A stretch of 64,000 nucleotides of DNA from Anderseniella sp963787895 (lineage in GTDB: Bacteria; Pseudomonadota; Alphaproteobacteria; Rhizobiales; Aestuariivirgaceae). The DNA is taken from positions 310,001-374,000 of the forward strand of contig CAWBEX010000007.1 of the NCBI GenBank assembly GCA_963787895.1, written 5' to 3'. The notes below the pieces were generated by a model. That model was given only the letters and a program-made list of their open reading frames with translations. It was not told the origin of the DNA and searched no databases. Position numbers and translations under genes: made by a program. This document shows, piece by piece, positions 62,388-64,000 of this stretch; the first letter of the stretch is position 1, and each line of letters starts with the position of its first letter.

Positions 62388-63014
62388 ATGGCTGGTGAAG
62401 ACGAGCCGGTAGGGGGCGAGGCGCTCAAAGCTGGCAATGGATCTCCCGGGACGGGGCAACAACGTCATGTCTCGATTTCAGAACTGGAATCGAATGTAGA
62501 GATTTTTGAGATCTCGGGCTTTGTAAAGTGGTTCGATGTAGCTCGTGGCTACGGGTTCATTATTCCTGACAATGGAATTCCAGATGTCCTGCTGCATCTG
62601 AGTTGTCTGAAGCGTGACGGCTTTGATGCACCGCTTGAGGGCACACGCGTTGTTTGCGAGGCGGTGCAGCGTCAAAAGGGTATCCAGTGCTTGCGTGTGC
62701 TTGATGTCGACAACTCAACCGCAATCCATCCTGTGGAGCGTCCGGCTCGCACCCATCATCAGGTTGAAGCATCGCAGGAATGGAAGCGGGTCAGGGTCAA
62801 ATGGTTCAACCGCACTCGCGGGTTTGGTTTCGCCTCTGAAGGTGAAGGCCACCCGGACATTTTCATTCACATGGAAGTTTTGCGCAAAACGGCGATTTCC
62901 GAGATCGAACCGGATCAGGTGATATACGTGCGTTTTGGCGACGGCGCGAAAGGCAAGATGGCCGCAGAGGTCAGGTTGTCACTGGATGACGGCAAATTGC
63001 CGGGTACAAATTGA
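62388..63014 (+). CDS. Protein with two cold-shock domains
   Basis: 208 residues from the ATG at 62388 (GAGGAG upstream). Cold-shock domain 1 at about 42-107 (GFVKWFDVARGYGFIIPDNG, DVLLHLSCLKR) and 2 at about 134-200 (VRVKWFNRTRGFGFASEG, PDIFIHMEVLR), each with RNP1-like motifs. A polar 40-residue N-terminus and a His-rich linker separate them. Double cold-shock proteins of this size are usual in the Hyphomicrobiales. The stop overlaps the DUF192 start. Confidence 0.92.
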   Translation: MAGEDEPVGGEALKAGNGSPGTGQQRHVSISELESNVEIFEISGFVKWFDVARGYGFIIPDNGIPDVLLHLSCLKRDGFDAPLEGTRVVCEAVQRQKGIQCLRVLDVDNSTAIHPVERPARTHHQVEASQEWKRVRVKWFNRTRGFGFASEGEGHPDIFIHMEVLRKTAISEIEPDQVIYVRFGDGAKGKMAAEVRLSLDDGKLPGTN

Positions 63015-63517
63015 CTTCGCCCCTGACACGTTATCTGACGCTTGCTGCGCGGGCCGCGTTCCTGATCGTCAGCATAGGACCACTGCTGGTTGCCTTGATG
63101 GTGATCGCGCAGGCATCAGAAGCACCCAACCGGCTTCCTTCCGAACAGGTGATCGTTTCGACCGGAGCTGCTGAAGTGGCCTTTTCAACAGAGCTGGCGA
63201 CGAATGACGAAGACAGATCCATCGGTTTGATGCACCGGCGCTCTCTTGGCGAGCGTGAAGCCATGCTGTTCTACTGGCAAGAGCAGTCGCCGGTTTCAAT
63301 GTGGATGCGCAATACCTTTATCCCGCTCGACATGCTGTTTGTTGATCGGGACGGGACGGTTGTGCATGTAGCAGCCAACACGGTGCCGCAGTCTTTGGAG
63401 ATCATTTCAGCAGGCCGCCCTGTATCGGCGGTGATGGAGATCAACGCTGGCATTGCAGCCAGATTCAACATTGTGCCTGGCTCCCGGCTCATCCATCGAT
63501 TTTTTAGTCGCTCCTAG
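63011..63517 (+). CDS. DUF192-family membrane-anchored/secreted protein
   Basis: 168 residues from a TTG at 63011 that overlaps the cold-shock stop (TTGA). A hydrophobic N-terminal segment (LAARAAFLIVSIGPLLVALM) serves as signal or anchor. The DUF192 core follows: AFSTELATNDEDRSIGLMHR, MLFYWQEQSPVSMWMRNTF, PLDMLFVDRDGTVVHVAAN and a final VMEINAGIAARFNIVPGSRL. Function unknown. It is often found downstream of the cold-shock gene. Confidence 0.9.
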   Translation: MTSPLTRYLTLAARAAFLIVSIGPLLVALMVIAQASEAPNRLPSEQVIVSTGAAEVAFSTELATNDEDRSIGLMHRRSLGEREAMLFYWQEQSPVSMWMRNTFIPLDMLFVDRDGTVVHVAANTVPQSLEIISAGRPVSAVMEINAGIAARFNIVPGSRLIHRFFSRS

Positions 63518-63601
63518 CCGTTTTAAGTTCTTGCCGAAGTGGGGAGTTTTCCTGTAACCACTGCTGCACCAGTCAATAGTGGATTGCCGGAAAACGGAAT
63601 T

Positions 63602-63678
<77 letters not shown>

Positions 63679-63730
63679 CCGGCCACTTTCTGGCGATGGA
63701 ACGGGATACTCGCCAATCGGGGCTATACAC

Positions 63731-64000
63731 ATGCCGGCACGTATATATCAGCCAAGCCGCAATGCCATGCAGTCAGGCAAGGCAAAGTCGAATGACTGGG
63801 TGCTGGAATTTGAGGCAGAAGCCCCGCGTGAGACAGACCCGCTGATGGGCTGGACCTCGTCCGGCGACATGAAGCAGCAACTCAAGCTCAAGTTCGCCAG
63901 CCGTGAAGAAGCGGAAAGCTATGCAAACCGCAAAGGGCTGGCATATCAGGTTATTGAGCCCAAGAAGCCATCGGCAAAGGCAAAGTCTTATGCCGACAAC
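63731..64000 (+). CDS. NADH dehydrogenase complex I subunit, NDUFS4-like (N-terminal part)
   Basis: 90 codons from the ATG at 63731 to the window edge, without a stop. MPARIYQPSRNAMQSGKAKS, WVLEFEAEAPRETDPLMGW and KFASREEAESYANRKGLAY match the ETC complex I subunit family (the bacterial homologue of the 18-kDa subunit), found in alphaproteobacteria and mitochondria. It sits 52 bases after tRNA-Pro, an arrangement common in this group. Confidence 0.92.
   Translation, partial: MPARIYQPSRNAMQSGKAKSNDWVLEFEAEAPRETDPLMGWTSSGDMKQQLKLKFASREEAESYANRKGLAYQVIEPKKPSAKAKSYADN

Overview
The window looks like chromosomal DNA of an alphaproteobacterium close to the Hyphomicrobiales (Rhizobiales), probably a marine or soil heterotroph. 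The clues are a hom-glpX-recJ gene order, a class I poly-hydroxyalkanoate synthase, an NDUFS4-like complex I subunit behind a tRNA-Pro, DUF2161 and DUF3775 proteins, and many TRAP transporters (two complete sets plus one orphan TAXI receptor). No prophage, transposase or CRISPR array was seen. One short RHS-like remnant is the only trace of a decayed accessory gene.

Region 1 (1-8.9 kb): the start of a BMP-type ABC receptor gene, a nitrilase-fold amidase, a creatinase-like M24 protein whose metal ligands look lost, a small unknown, a TPR-methyltransferase, a Sel1-repeat membrane protein, an orphan TAXI receptor, a rhomboid protease, a LysR regulator and a cytochrome c'.

Region 2 (8.9-23.5 kb): a catabolic island. 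On the minus strand: an SgaA/BhcA-like aminotransferase, a DctPQM TRAP transporter (DctM carries a one-base frameshift), a crotonase, a CaiB CoA transferase, a DegT aminotransferase, a HisD-family (HpsN-like) dehydrogenase and two tandem Lin0512 proteins. Facing away on the plus strand: a YdiJ-like FAD/Fe-S 2-hydroxyacid dehydrogenase, a GntR/FCD regulator and an MmgE/PrpD protein. The genes suggest uptake of a small carboxylate or amino acid with transamination, CoA activation, hydration/isomerisation and hydroxyacid oxidation. The substrate is not evident. This is the best candidate here for an undescribed pathway.

Region 3 (23.5-42.9 kb): known catabolic modules. paaABCDE with paaX (phenylacetyl-CoA epoxidation); a class IV aminotransferase; hutC-hutF facing hutI-hutH-hutU (histidine degradation by the formylglutamate route, hutG absent here), with a TRAP transporter directly behind hutU; and glcDEF (glycolate oxidase) preceded by a perfect 13+1+13 bp palindrome of the FadR/GntR type.

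Region 4 (42.9-47.8 kb): an accessory stretch with the RHS-like remnant, a small periplasmic protein, FkbM-type and type-11-like methyltransferases, two tandem secreted EF-hand proteins and a glycosyltransferase.

Region 5 (47.9-64 kb): housekeeping genes. argC, a DUF3775 protein, a protein made of three tandem RidA domains downstream of phaC, hom-glpX-recJ, tRNA-Glu, cytochrome b561, glyoxalase I, a sirtuin, a DUF2161 nuclease-like protein, a BCCT transporter, a double cold-shock protein, a DUF192 protein, tRNA-Pro and the start of an NDUFS4-like gene.
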